Assembly: GCA_017459635.1 (NCBI GenBank)
Contig: JAFUCO010000098.1
Span: 53,295 to 117,294 of the forward strand
DNA length: 64,000 bases
DNA from: Blautia sp.
Lineage (GTDB): Bacteria; Bacillota; Clostridia; Lachnospirales; Lachnospiraceae
Reading direction: 5' to 3'
Made by a program: the position numbers and the translations under genes. The notes beneath the pieces were generated by a model. The model saw only the letters and a list, made by a program, of their open reading frames with translations, did no database searches and was not told the origin of the DNA. Position 1 is the first letter of the stretch; each line of letters opens with the position of its first letter. This document shows positions 34,729-44,248 of the stretch, one piece after another.

Positions 34729-36414
34729 ATGTATATGGATGAATACAGGCGTTGGATGGAAGCGGATCTTCTGGACTATGATCTCAGGAAAGAACTTCAG
34801 GATATTGAAGGAGATGAAGAGGCAATAAAGGACCGCTTCGCTGTTGCGCTGCAGTTTGGAACCGCAGGTCTTCGCGGTACACTCGGGGCAGGCACCAACC
34901 GCATGAACATCTGGGTAGTCCGCCAGGCAACCCAGGGTGTTGCTGACTGGGTAAAGACTCAGGGCGGCAGCCAGTGCGTGGCCATAAGCTATGACAGCCG
35001 CCTTAAAGGCTGGAATTTTGCAAGAGACGCTGCAGGAGTTCTGGCAGCCAATGGCATCAGCGTACGTATCTATGACGAGCTTATGCCGGTTCCGGCCCTG
35101 AGCTTTGCCACAAGATATTACAAATGCAACGCGGGCATCATGGTAACAGCATCCCACAATCCGGCAAAATATAACGGATACAAGGCCTATGGCCCGGACG
35201 GCTGCCAGATGACTGACGATGCTGCAGCAGTTGTTTATGATTCCATCCAGAAAACGGATATCCTGACCGGCGCAAAGTATATGTCATTTGCAGAAGGTGT
35301 AGAACAGGGCCTGATCAAATTTGTCGGGGATGACTGTAAAAATGCGCTTTACGAAGCCATCGAATCACATCAGGTACGCCCGGGTCTCTGCAAGACTGCC
35401 GGCCTTAAGCTTGTTTATTCACCGCTCAACGGCACAGGCCTCGTTCCGGTTACCAGAGTCCTTCAGGACATCGGTATTTCCGATATTACCATAGTTCCTG
35501 AGCAGGAATATCCGAACGGCTATTTCACCACATGCTCATATCCGAACCCGGAGATCTTTGCCGCTCTTGAAAAAGGCCTTGAGCTTGCAAAGGAGACCGG
35601 CGCTGACCTAATGCTTGCAACAGACCCCGATGCAGACCGTGTCGGAATCGCCATGAAGTGCCCGGACGGCTCATACGAGCTTGTCACAGGAAATGAGATG
35701 GGAGTCCTTCTCCTTGACTATATCTGCGCAGGAAGGATCGAAAAAGGCACCATGCCGAAGAACCCGATCGCTGTCAAATCGATCGTATCGACCCCGCTTG
35801 CAGATGCTGTTGCAGAGCATTACGGAGTGGAACTCCGTCATGTGCTTACCGGCTTTAAGTGGATCGGCGACCAGATAGCACAGCTTGAGGCAGCAGGTGA
35901 AGTAGAGCGCTTCATCTTTGGTTTTGAGGAGAGCTATGGATATCTGGCTGGCCCGTATGTAAGGGACAAGGATGCCGTTATAGGCTCAATGCTTATCTGC
36001 GAGATGGCAGCATATTACAGGAGCATCGGCTCTTCCATCAAGCAGCGCCTTGAAGAGATCTATGCACAGTACGGCAGATACCTTAACAAGGTTGACAGCT
36101 TTGAATTCCCGGGGCTTTCAGGAATGGATACAATGGCAGGTATCATGAGCGGCCTGAGGAACGAGCCTCCGAAGGAGTTCGCAGGAAAAGCGGTTGTATC
36201 AGTGACAGACTACGCAAAGCCTGAAGAGACAGGCCTTCCTAAGTCCAATGTTCTCATCTATGGCCTGGAGGATGGCGCGTCAGTCGTTGTGCGTCCTTCC
36301 GGTACAGAACCTAAGATCAAGGCTTATTTCACTACTCTTGGCAAGGATCTTAAAGAGGCTGAAGCTGAGAAGGATGAGCTTGCCAAAGCGATCGCACCTG
36401 TTTTCGGCCTTTAA
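34729..36414 (+). CDS. pgcA: Phosphoglucomutase/phosphomannomutase
   Basis: A 561-residue alpha-D-phosphohexomutase interconverting glucose-1-P and glucose-6-P (or mannose forms). The phosphoserine loop reads GIMVTASHNPAKYNGYK, the metal loop is ATDPDADRVGIA, the sugar loop GFEESYGYL, and the phosphate loop VRPSGTEPKIKAYF. The ATG at 34729 with AAAGGCAGG eight bases upstream is preferred to the TTG at 34723. It supplies glucose-1-P for both the glycogen (glgC) and dTDP-rhamnose (rmlA) genes of this window. It is followed 19 bases later by a Bax-inhibitor-like gene. Confidence 0.95.
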   Translation: MYMDEYRRWMEADLLDYDLRKELQDIEGDEEAIKDRFAVALQFGTAGLRGTLGAGTNRMNIWVVRQATQGVADWVKTQGGSQCVAISYDSRLKGWNFARDAAGVLAANGISVRIYDELMPVPALSFATRYYKCNAGIMVTASHNPAKYNGYKAYGPDGCQMTDDAAAVVYDSIQKTDILTGAKYMSFAEGVEQGLIKFVGDDCKNALYEAIESHQVRPGLCKTAGLKLVYSPLNGTGLVPVTRVLQDIGISDITIVPEQEYPNGYFTTCSYPNPEIFAALEKGLELAKETGADLMLATDPDADRVGIAMKCPDGSYELVTGNEMGVLLLDYICAGRIEKGTMPKNPIAVKSIVSTPLADAVAEHYGVELRHVLTGFKWIGDQIAQLEAAGEVERFIFGFEESYGYLAGPYVRDKDAVIGSMLICEMAAYYRSIGSSIKQRLEEIYAQYGRYLNKVDSFEFPGLSGMDTMAGIMSGLRNEPPKEFAGKAVVSVTDYAKPEETGLPKSNVLIYGLEDGASVVVRPSGTEPKIKAYFTTLGKDLKEAEAEKDELAKAIAPVFGL

Positions 36415-36433
36415 TTACAGGAGGTTTTAAGTA

Positions 36434-37108
36434 ATGGACTTTGATAATTCTACGGTCAAACAGGAGAGACTGAAAAATATTGCCGGCATCACAGTGAATG
36501 ACCGTACCTACAACCTGATAATCGGGCTGGTGCTGGTGTGGGGAATTGCGATAGATATAATTATGGCAATGACAATGATGAATGTGATCCTTCGCATGAA
36601 TCCTATAGTTGCACTGATCATATATATTGCAGGAAGCTTTGGATGCACGATGATCGTTTACAAATCGTCAAATCCGTTCATAAGCTTTGCCGGCTTTACC
36701 GGACTTGCGATAAGCATGGGCCTTATACTTTGCTACTTTGTTTCTGCATATGAACTTGGAACGGTATCTCTGGCATTCCAGCTTACAGCTATCATAACAG
36801 TTGCCATGATGATACTTGCGACTCTGTTTCCGCAGTTTTTCATGAACATAGGTGCAGGACTCGGCATAGCGCTTATAATCTCCATAATTGTGGAAGTTGT
36901 AGCCGGACTGATACTGCGTATGAACATGAGCATCATGGACTATGTACTGGTGATCATATTCTGCGGATCCATTGGTTTTGACTGGGCAAAGGCGCAGGCT
37001 TACCCGCGCACTGTTGATAATGCGATCGACAGCGCGGCGGACATTTATGTAGACATAGTCAACCTGTTTATACGTATCCTTTCAATCCTTGGGAAGAAGG
37101 ACGATTGA
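36434..37108 (+). CDS. Bax inhibitor-1/YccA family membrane protein
   Basis: A 224-residue protein with seven membrane segments. The C-terminal DWAKAQAYPRTVDNAID is characteristic of the BI-1-like family in Clostridia. Some bacterial BI-1 proteins are pH-sensitive calcium leak channels; the role here is not proven. CAGGAGG precedes the ATG, 19 bases after pgcA, and a terminator follows, so the two probably form an operon. Confidence 0.82.
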   Translation: MDFDNSTVKQERLKNIAGITVNDRTYNLIIGLVLVWGIAIDIIMAMTMMNVILRMNPIVALIIYIAGSFGCTMIVYKSSNPFISFAGFTGLAISMGLILCYFVSAYELGTVSLAFQLTAIITVAMMILATLFPQFFMNIGAGLGIALIISIIVEVVAGLILRMNMSIMDYVLVIIFCGSIGFDWAKAQAYPRTVDNAIDSAADIYVDIVNLFIRILSILGKKDD

Positions 37109-37231
37109 CAGGAACCGCTTATGAAAACGCATCTCGATTATCCCTGCTATCCCGGCCGGGACAGCACGGTAAGTGTGCTGTAGCATGAGATGCATTTCTC
37201 ATATGTCTCAGAAGACTACCTGATGACAAGA

Positions 37232-37270
37232 GGCGCCGCAGGGGGCAGTATACCTGCGGCGCCATCTTTT
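37232..37270 (+). terminator. Terminator after the Bax-inhibitor-like gene
   Basis: GGCGCCGCAGG and CCTGCGGCGCC arms around a ten-base loop, followed by ATCTTTT. Confidence 0.8.
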
Positions 37271-37347
37271 GACTGCCAGACATCCGGCACATCAGGGACA
37301 CTGCCTCCAGGATAAAGGAAAACACAGGAAAAAAGGAACAGGAAAAT

Positions 37348-38175
37348 ATGGCGGAAGATTATATGGCAGAAGCAGGTGGAATCATTGAAAAACTGATCGT
37401 ATTTGTTGCAATATTAATTGGAGCCTGGATAGTTAACCGTATAAAAGGCTATATATTTAAAAAGATATATAATAACTATCAGGGCCTTCACCTGAAATTT
37501 CTGGAAAAGATATGTACAGCGATCATAATTACGGCAGGAGTTATACTGGCAGTTTCAACTTTCTGGGGACTGCAGTCCTTCTGGAAAACAGCACTCGGAG
37601 GAACGGCTTTTGCGAGCGCGATGCTGATCTTTACCGCTCAGGATACCATTAAGGATGTTCTTGCTGGAATCAGGATAGTGTTTTTCAAACCGTTTGAGAT
37701 TGGAAACCGGATAGAGCTGGAAGACGGTACAGCGGGGATAATAAAGGATATTTCGATGCAGTATGTTGTGCTTGCACTGCTTGATACCCAGACTCTTCTG
37801 GTGCCGAACAGCAAGATGATCGAGATGCAGATCAAGAATTTCAGCTATCATGATGAGAATCGTTCAATTTCCGTCCGCGTTAATATCGCATACAACAGTG
37901 ATGTGGAGAAAGCGATCAGTGTGATCCGCCAGGCAATAATGGAATCGACGTATACCATTCCGGGAAAGCTTACCGATAAGGGCCTGGATTATGCGCCGGT
38001 ATATTTTCTGGCCTATGATGAATACAGCCTGAGGCTTGAGACAACGGTGTATTACACACCGGCTAATTCGACAGAGGCAGTCAAGACAGATGTTAATCTC
38101 CGGATAAATAAAGCACTTAAGGAGAACGGCATTGAAGTTCCGTATAAGTATATCAATATCATGACAAAAGAATAA
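37348..38175 (+). CDS. mscS: Small-conductance mechanosensitive channel (MscS family)
   Basis: A 275-residue channel protein. It has three membrane segments, the pore helix region ALGGTAFASAMLIFTAQDTIKDVLAG, then the beta domain FKPFEIGNRIELEDGTAGIIKDI and VPNSKM, and a C-terminal alpha/beta domain. These match MscS, which opens under membrane tension to release solutes in osmotic downshock. The usual Gly/Ala pattern of the pore helix is largely present. It is a single gene after the terminator of the preceding unit. Confidence 0.93.
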   Translation: MAEDYMAEAGGIIEKLIVFVAILIGAWIVNRIKGYIFKKIYNNYQGLHLKFLEKICTAIIITAGVILAVSTFWGLQSFWKTALGGTAFASAMLIFTAQDTIKDVLAGIRIVFFKPFEIGNRIELEDGTAGIIKDISMQYVVLALLDTQTLLVPNSKMIEMQIKNFSYHDENRSISVRVNIAYNSDVEKAISVIRQAIMESTYTIPGKLTDKGLDYAPVYFLAYDEYSLRLETTVYYTPANSTEAVKTDVNLRINKALKENGIEVPYKYINIMTKE

Positions 38176-38322
38176 ACAGTACAGCTGTTCAGATGGTTTC
38201 CTGATCGTCCGCAGCCAATATGCAGTATATAATGAGAGCATATTAAATGCCCGGTACGAAAGAGAGCAGAATCTGAATGCTGTTCGTGATAGATAATGAT
38301 CAGAAGCAGAAGGGAAAACTAA

Positions 38323-39675
38323 ATGGAAAGAGAAACTTTAGGCAGCCGTCTCGGTTTTATACTGCTGAGCGCAGGCTGTGCTATAGGAATAGGCAATGTA
38401 TGGAAATTTCCGTATCTGGCAGGGCAGAACGGGGGAGGAGCATTTGTGCTGATCTACCTGTTCTTCCTGGTAATACTGGGAGTTCCGGTTATGGCGATGG
38501 AGTTTTCGATGGGGCGCGCAGCCCGGAAAAGCCCGGTAAAAATGTACCAGGCTCTCACTCCCGGGAAAAAAGTATGGCCTGTGCATGGCATAATATGTAT
38601 GATAGGAAATATCGTACTGATGATGTTCTATACAACGGTTGCGGGATGGATGCTGCTGTATTTTTTCCGTACGGCATCCGGCGTCTTTGAAGGTAAGGAC
38701 CCGGCTGCCGTCGGGGAAATGTTCAACAGCATGAAGGCAAGGCCGGCCGAAATGATCATCGCCATGGCAATTGTCGTTGCCTTAGGATTTTTCGTTAATT
38801 CCCGGGGGCTTCAGGGAGGACTTGAACGTTTTACGAAGGTGATGATGATCCTTCTGCTTGCTATTATGGTAGTGCTGGCGGTGAACAGTGCGTTCCTGGA
38901 CGGGGGAAAAGAAGGGCTTGCCTTCTTCCTTAAGCCGGACTTTAGCAGGATGAAGGAAACGGGGCTTATAAAAGTGATCACGGCCGCAATGAACCAGGCA
39001 TTCTTTACGCTGAGCCTTGGAATAGGCTCTATGGCCATATTCGGAAGCTATATAGGACGGGAACAGTCGCTTTTCGGAGAATCTGTAAATGTTGCGATAC
39101 TGGATACTTTTGTGGCAATGGTTTCAGGACTAATAATCTTTCCGGCGTGCTTCGCTTATGATGTCGAGCCGGGTTCCGGCCCGGGGCTTATTTTCATAAC
39201 ACTGCCGAATATTTTTAACCACATGCCCATGGGAAGGCTTTGGGGAAGCCTGTTCTTTGTATTCATGAGCTTTGCGGCCTTTTCGACCGTGCTTGCAGTG
39301 TTTGAGAATATCATGGCATGTGTAATGGATCTGACCGGATGGGGAAGAAAAAAGACGGGGCTGATGTGCGGAATACTGATGTTTATCCTGTCGCTTCCAT
39401 GCCTGCTGGGATTTAACGTGCTGTCATCGATACATCCGCTGGGACCGGACAGCGGGATAATGGAGCTTGAGGATTATATAGTGAGCAATATCCTGCTTCC
39501 AGCAGGGTCGCTCTTGTTCGTACTTTACTGTACAATGCGATTTGGATGGGGCTGGGATAACTTTGTAAAAGAAGCGAACACCGGAAGAGGGCTGAAGATA
39601 CACAGCTGGATGAGAGGCTATATGACATTCGTCCTGCCGGTAATCGTCCTGATCATACTGGTACTTGGACTATAA
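38323..39675 (+). CDS. Sodium-dependent transporter, NSS/SNF family
   Basis: A 450-residue protein with about 11 membrane segments. It carries the family signature GCAIGIGNVWKFPYLAGQN near residue 20, with Na+-site residues, and PVMAMEFSMGRAAR. Bacterial NSS members with 11 segments take up amino acids such as tyrosine or tryptophan with sodium; the substrate here is unknown. AGAAGGGA precedes the ATG. It stands alone and is closed by a bidirectional terminator. Confidence 0.93.
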   Translation: MERETLGSRLGFILLSAGCAIGIGNVWKFPYLAGQNGGGAFVLIYLFFLVILGVPVMAMEFSMGRAARKSPVKMYQALTPGKKVWPVHGIICMIGNIVLMMFYTTVAGWMLLYFFRTASGVFEGKDPAAVGEMFNSMKARPAEMIIAMAIVVALGFFVNSRGLQGGLERFTKVMMILLLAIMVVLAVNSAFLDGGKEGLAFFLKPDFSRMKETGLIKVITAAMNQAFFTLSLGIGSMAIFGSYIGREQSLFGESVNVAILDTFVAMVSGLIIFPACFAYDVEPGSGPGLIFITLPNIFNHMPMGRLWGSLFFVFMSFAAFSTVLAVFENIMACVMDLTGWGRKKTGLMCGILMFILSLPCLLGFNVLSSIHPLGPDSGIMELEDYIVSNILLPAGSLLFVLYCTMRFGWGWDNFVKEANTGRGLKIHSWMRGYMTFVLPVIVLIILVLGL

Positions 39676-39711
39676 CAAAAAGCCACCGATGAGTCGGTGG
39701 CTTTTTGTTAT
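39673..39711. terminator. Bidirectional terminator between the NSS gene and tRNA-Leu
   Basis: Perfect arms AACAAAAAGCCACCGA and TCGGTGGCTTTTTGTT with T-runs on both strands. It serves the transporter gene (+) and the tRNA (-). Confidence 0.92.
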
Positions 39712-39728
39712 TTATACACACTTTATAA

Positions 39729-39811
39729 TGCCGGCAGTGGGACTTGAACCCACACGTGGTTGCCCACAACAGATTTTGAGTCTGCCTCGTCTGCCATTCC
39801 GACATGCCGGC
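39729..39811 (-). tRNA. tRNA-Leu, anticodon CAA
   Basis: 83 nt on the minus strand. The acceptor stem GCCGGCA pairs with TGCCGGC and the discriminator is A. The anticodon loop CTCAAAA gives CAA (reads UUG). There is a long variable arm (GTGGGCAACCAC), as in class II tRNAs, and the T-loop GTTCAAGTC. CCA is not encoded. A terminator follows. Confidence 0.95.
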
Positions 39812-40042
39812 CTGCACTCCATACAATATCACAGAATTACATTTCTGGCAAGAAAATTTTTATAGCTGCGAACACAGGGCGGTCCTGTGTTCACAATGTA
39901 ATGTCATTCCCGGGTTGTAAAATGAACAGTTTCATTGTAAAATTATTAATAAAAAAAGACTCCGGTTTTTGTCATGAAGGCAGATAAGATTGCCGGCGGA
40001 TATGATTGCGCCGGACTTGAATCATAAGATCACGGAGGGATT

Positions 40043-40795
40043 ATGTCTGATTATTATACTACAATTCGCGCTGCCGGGCATGTGATCCGCATTGGCGCCA
40101 TGTTTATTGAGACGTGCACTATGCTCAGGAGATTTGCGGCAGAAGAGGCAGAGCCTGAGATTACAATAGAGATGGATAAGCATGATATTCGGATCGAGTG
40201 GAAGAGGATGCTGGACAGCGGGAGATATGAGACGGATTTTGTGAACCGGCTTCCGGGGTACTACTTTGAAAGCTTTGCACTCAACCGCAGGGTTTCGGAT
40301 GCTCTTCTTCCTTATTATACGCTGGCATTTCATGGCTCCGCGGTTGTGGTGGATGGAAGATGCTTCATCTTTTCTGCTGCCAGCGGAACCGGAAAGAGCA
40401 CCTATGCCAGGATGTGGGCAAAGCATTTTGGCAGCAGAGCATATATCCTTAATGATGACAAACCTTTTCTTAAGGTCAGTGAAAACAATGTAACTGTGTA
40501 CGGCTCCCCCTGGGACGGGAAGCATCACAATGGCAGAAATGCCGAGGCGGATCTCGCGGCAATAGTTTTTCTTGACAGAGCGGATAGAAGCTTCGTAACC
40601 AGTGTCCTGCCGGAACAGGGGCTTGAGAGAATACGCTGGCAGGTGTTCCGGCCCGACGACCCGGAGGATTTCAGGAAAGCGGACTGGCTGCTGGAGCGGA
40701 CAGCACGGATAATTCCCTTCTATAATGCCGGGTTTACCTTAAAAGACAATGAGATCGAAGATGTATACCGTATGCTCTGTCCTGAAGGAAGATAA
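40043..40795 (+). CDS. HPr kinase-like P-loop protein
   Basis: A 250-residue protein with the P-loop SAASGTGKST at residues 111-120, HGSAVVVDGRCFIF just before it and ILNDDKPFL after it, and GSPWDGKHH downstream. These features match the HprK/PEPCK-like kinase fold. The N-terminal DRTGG-type domain of true HPr kinase is missing and the chain is shorter (about 310 in HprK), so it is an HprK-related kinase of unknown target, like those beside peptide-modification genes. None of those partners is seen here. GGAGGG precedes the ATG. The 3' end is duplicated across the stop. Confidence 0.7.
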   Translation: MSDYYTTIRAAGHVIRIGAMFIETCTMLRRFAAEEAEPEITIEMDKHDIRIEWKRMLDSGRYETDFVNRLPGYYFESFALNRRVSDALLPYYTLAFHGSAVVVDGRCFIFSAASGTGKSTYARMWAKHFGSRAYILNDDKPFLKVSENNVTVYGSPWDGKHHNGRNAEADLAAIVFLDRADRSFVTSVLPEQGLERIRWQVFRPDDPEDFRKADWLLERTARIIPFYNAGFTLKDNEIEDVYRMLCPEGR

Positions 40796-40850
40796 GCTGT
40801 ATACCGTATACTGCATCTTGATGGAGATAAGCTGTATGCTCTATGCGGTG
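40763..40850. repeat. Stop-spanning duplication at the HprK-like gene 3' end
   Basis: Units at 40763-40798 and 40799-40833 both run GTATACCGTAT... GATAAGCT, and a third partial unit starts GTATGCTCTATG at 40834. The first unit encodes the C-terminus and stop codon. Confidence 0.8.
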
Positions 40851-40881
40851 TGAGTGAAATGATACATAAGGAGGTATTCAT

Positions 40882-41742
40882 ATGACACTTGACATTAAAA
40901 AAGATGGTAAGCGTATCCTTCTGTGCATTTTTGCCGGAGCTGTAATGTCGGTCAACCTTCGTTCATTTGTCCATACAGGCGGGCTGCTGCCCGGAGGAAT
41001 GACGGGACTCACGATCCTTATTCAGAACATCTTCGAAAAGTTTTTCGGGATTTCGGTTCCCTATGGTATTCCCTATATACTCCTGAATCTGGGGCCGATA
41101 ATCCTTGGCTTTAAAAAGATAGGTAAAAAATTTACGCTCTACTCATGTATCACGATCCTCACAGTCACGATCCTCACCGATATAATACCGCTTCGCACAC
41201 TGACATCGGATATCCTGCTCATCAGTGTTTTCGGCGGTATCATCAACGGTTTTGCGATATCTCTCTGCCTGCACGCAGGTGCGACTTCCGGAGGAACTGA
41301 TTTCATATCCATCTATATTTCGGAGAAATACGGGGTTGACGCCTGGAACTATATACTGGGATTCAATGCTGTTATCCTGCTGTGCGGCGGATTTGTCTCA
41401 GGATGGGAAAAAGCACTCTATTCAATAATCTTCCAGTTCGCATCCACCCAGATGATTCATATCATGTACAAGCACTACAATAAAAACACTCTGTTCATCG
41501 TTACGGATAAGCCTGATGAGATAAAGGATGTCATTGACAATATGACCAGGCACGGTGCTACAAGCATAGATGTCACCGGTACCTATGAGGGCACAAAAAG
41601 GACAATGATCTATTCCGTTATTTCCACCGATGAGCTCAGGGATGTGATGCAGCATATCAAAGCAGCGGACGAAAAAGCCTTCATAAATGTAATTAAAACA
41701 GAACAGCTGGCCGGAAGGTTCTATATGCCCCGGAATGACTGA
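40882..41742 (+). CDS. YitT family membrane protein
   Basis: A 286-residue protein. Five or six membrane segments (residues 10-195) include GGLLPGGMTGLTILIQN and GATSGGTDFISIYIS, typical of the YitT/DUF161 family. A C-terminal cytoplasmic DUF2179 domain of about 85 residues follows (LFIVTDKPDEIKDVI, GATSIDVTGTYEGTKRTMI). Function is not established; a transport role is suspected. AAGGAGG precedes the ATG. Confidence 0.9.
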   Translation: MTLDIKKDGKRILLCIFAGAVMSVNLRSFVHTGGLLPGGMTGLTILIQNIFEKFFGISVPYGIPYILLNLGPIILGFKKIGKKFTLYSCITILTVTILTDIIPLRTLTSDILLISVFGGIINGFAISLCLHAGATSGGTDFISIYISEKYGVDAWNYILGFNAVILLCGGFVSGWEKALYSIIFQFASTQMIHIMYKHYNKNTLFIVTDKPDEIKDVIDNMTRHGATSIDVTGTYEGTKRTMIYSVISTDELRDVMQHIKAADEKAFINVIKTEQLAGRFYMPRND

Positions 41743-41825
41743 TATGATCTCAGGGATTTTTTGTCATTCTTTGCATAAAATCAATGAAAAAAAACGATTT
41801 TTTGGGAGAATTGCTTTATACTGTC

Positions 41826-41854
41826 TTGCATAGAATTGAAAAGTATGATAAAAA
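41826..41854 (+). promoter_or_regulatory. Predicted promoter for glgC-glgD
   Basis: TTGCAT (41826-41831), a 17-base spacer and TAAAAA (41849-41854). The block TTGCATAGAA-TTGAAAAG closely resembles the block before ftsH (52667). Confidence 0.4.
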
Positions 41855-41937
41855 TTAAATATAAGGTTTTCGAAAGGACGCTTTTTGTTCGAATTCCATA
41901 CTAATGTAACCCTTTAAAAAGACCAGGAGGTATTAAA

Positions 41938-43074
41938 ATGCAAAATAATATGCTTGCCATGATACTGGCCGGTGGCCGTGGCAGCCGTCTGCATGACCTG
42001 ACCAAGAAGGTTGCGAAGCCGGCGGTTTATTATGGCGGAAAGTACAGGATCGTTGACTTTCCTCTCAGCAACTGTGCGAACAGCGGCATTGATGTTGTCG
42101 GCGTTCTGACACAGTACGAATCCGTTTTACTTAACAGCTATGTAGCTTCCGGCGGCCGTTGGGGCCTTGACACCAGAGAGAGTGGCGTGTATGTTCTTCC
42201 GCCCCGTGAGAAAGCTGATGAAAAGCTTGACGTATACCGCGGAACTGCCGATGCTATCTCCCAGAATATCGACTTTATAGACAACTATGATCCGGAATAT
42301 CTCCTTATTCTTTCCGGTGACCACATCTACAAGATGGACTATTCCGAGATGCTTGCCTACCACAAAGCCCAGAATGCCGAAGCTACGATAGCAGTTATCG
42401 GCGTTCCGATGAAGGAAGCCAGCCGTTTCGGAATCATGAATACCGACGGCAACGGCCAGATCGTTGAGTTCGAGGAAAAACCGGCCAACCCGAAGAGCAA
42501 CCTTGCTTCCATGGGTATCTACATCTTTAACTGGAAGACCTTGCGCAGGATCCTTGTTGCGGATATGAAGAACAATGAATCCAGCCATGACTTCGGCAAG
42601 GATGTCATCCCGACTCTCCTTGGCGAGGGCAAGAAGCTGGTAGCCTATGAGTTCAAGGGTTACTGGAAGGATGTAGGAACCATCGATTCCCTCTGGGAAG
42701 CAAACATGGATCTGCTGTACAAGAAGGATGAGCTCAATCTGGCTGATCCTACCTGGAAGATCTACACTGAGGATGTCACCACACTTCCGCAGTATATCGG
42801 ACCAGAAGCAAAGATAAGCAAGGCATATGTCAATCAGGGATGCCGCATCGAGGGTGAAGTTAAGAGCTCAGTGCTCTTTACCAACTGTGCAGTAGGAAAA
42901 GGCGCAAAGGTCATTGACAGCGTGCTGATGCCCGGAGCAATTGTTGAGGACGGCGCAGTCGTCACCAGAGCTCTTGTTGCAGGCGGTGTCCGCATAGGTA
43001 AAGGTGCTGTCGTAGGCAGCGCGGACAGCGAGAATATTCTTCTTGTTGCGAAACGTGTAAAGGGGGTAGAATAA
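41938..43074 (+). CDS. glgC: Glucose-1-phosphate adenylyltransferase GlgC
   Basis: A 378-residue ADP-glucose pyrophosphorylase, the committed step of glycogen synthesis. It has [32 protein letters not shown] and the sugar-site region GRFGIMN/VEFEEKP, then a left-handed beta-helix C-terminus ([14 protein letters not shown]). AGGAGG precedes the ATG. It is followed by its paralogue glgD one base after the stop. In Firmicutes the GlgC/GlgD pair forms a mixed enzyme. Confidence 0.97.
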   Translation: MQNNMLAMILAGGRGSRLHDLTKKVAKPAVYYGGKYRIVDFPLSNCANSGIDVVGVLTQYESVLLNSYVASGGRWGLDTRESGVYVLPPREKADEKLDVYRGTADAISQNIDFIDNYDPEYLLILSGDHIYKMDYSEMLAYHKAQNAEATIAVIGVPMKEASRFGIMNTDGNGQIVEFEEKPANPKSNLASMGIYIFNWKTLRRILVADMKNNESSHDFGKDVIPTLLGEGKKLVAYEFKGYWKDVGTIDSLWEANMDLLYKKDELNLADPTWKIYTEDVTTLPQYIGPEAKISKAYVNQGCRIEGEVKSSVLFTNCAVGKGAKVIDSVLMPGAIVEDGAVVTRALVAGGVRIGKGAVVGSADSENILLVAKRVKGVE

Positions 43075-43075
43075 G

Positions 43076-44194
43076 ATGGCAAGGGCTTTTGGTATTATCG
43101 CATCCTCGCTTAGGCGGTTCAGAGTAGAAGGACTGCAGGAGCACCGCCCGGTAAGCGCATTTTCATTCATGGGCAGATATCGTGTCATCGATTTCCCGGT
43201 TTCCAACATGAGCAACAGCGGAATCGACAGGATCCATGTTTTTGTAGGCAGCAGCAAACCCAGGTCGCTCACCGAGCATCTTGGAACAGGCCGTCATTAC
43301 AACATCAATTCAAAACGCGGCAAGCTGCAGATGATCTTCGCAAACCTGAATGTCAACAATACAATCTATAACACTGACATTCACGCCTATGCCGAGAACC
43401 TTGACATACTGAGCAGAGTTCATGAGGACTATGTAGTCATAGCTCCCAACTATATGATCTATACTCAGAACTATGATGAGCTTCTTCAGAAGCATATTGA
43501 TTCCGGCGCTGACATTACCCTTCTCTATCACAAGGTAGACAATGCGGACAAAGCATTCCTTGATGTAAATGTCCTTAACCTTAACAGGCAGAAGGGTGTC
43601 AAATCAATAGAGCACAATCTTGGAAATGCAGCTGACCGCAACATCTTCATGGATACTTATGTAATGTCAAGGGAGCTGTTCGTCGAGATAGTGGAATCTG
43701 CATGCAAGCTTTCATCTGCATACAGCATGTCACAGATGGTATCCAGCAAATGCGATGAGCTCGATATCCGCGGAGTGCAGCATAAAGGATACTTTGCAGC
43801 TATCACAGACCTCAAGAGCTATATGGATTCCAACATGGGCCTTCTTGACCAGGATCTGGCAGCCGAGCTTTTCAGCCCCAACTGGCCGATCTATACAAAG
43901 ACAACGGATGCAGCACCGACACAGTATTATGATGACGCATGTGTAACGGGTTCCTACGTATCCAACGGATGTGATATCGAAGGTACGGTTGAGAATTCTA
44001 TCATCGGCCGTAAGGTTAAGATCAGCAAAGGCGCTGTGGTTAAGAACAGTATCGTCCTTGCAAATGCCGAGATAGGACCGGGAGTTTATGTGGAGAACCA
44101 GATCGTTGACAAATGGGCAAAGATCATCCACACGGAAAAGATAGTTTCCGAACCTGATAAGCCGGGCTATATCGAAAGAGATGATATAATCTGA
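43076..44194 (+). CDS. glgD: Glucose-1-phosphate adenylyltransferase, GlgD subunit
   Basis: A 372-residue paralogue of GlgC. YRVIDFPVSNMSNSGIDRIHVF is kept, but the N-terminal LAGGRGSRL signature has changed to GIIASSLRRFRVEGL, as in GlgD proteins that are non-catalytic and stimulate GlgC. The C-terminal beta-helix is present (SNGCDIEGTVENSIIGRKV). It begins one base after glgC with GGGGG upstream, so they are co-expressed. A terminator follows. Confidence 0.95.
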   Translation: MARAFGIIASSLRRFRVEGLQEHRPVSAFSFMGRYRVIDFPVSNMSNSGIDRIHVFVGSSKPRSLTEHLGTGRHYNINSKRGKLQMIFANLNVNNTIYNTDIHAYAENLDILSRVHEDYVVIAPNYMIYTQNYDELLQKHIDSGADITLLYHKVDNADKAFLDVNVLNLNRQKGVKSIEHNLGNAADRNIFMDTYVMSRELFVEIVESACKLSSAYSMSQMVSSKCDELDIRGVQHKGYFAAITDLKSYMDSNMGLLDQDLAAELFSPNWPIYTKTTDAAPTQYYDDACVTGSYVSNGCDIEGTVENSIIGRKVKISKGAVVKNSIVLANAEIGPGVYVENQIVDKWAKIIHTEKIVSEPDKPGYIERDDII

Positions 44195-44201
44195 TATTTC
44201 T

Positions 44202-44236
44202 GAGCCGACAGCCTGTGCTGCCGGCTCTTTGTTTTA
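44202..44236 (+). terminator. Terminator after glgD
   Basis: GAGCCGACAGC pairs with GCTGCCGGCTC (one mismatch), followed by TTTGTTTT. It ends in the leader of the pyruvate kinase gene. Confidence 0.7.
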
Positions 44237-44248
44237 GGAGGATTCAAT

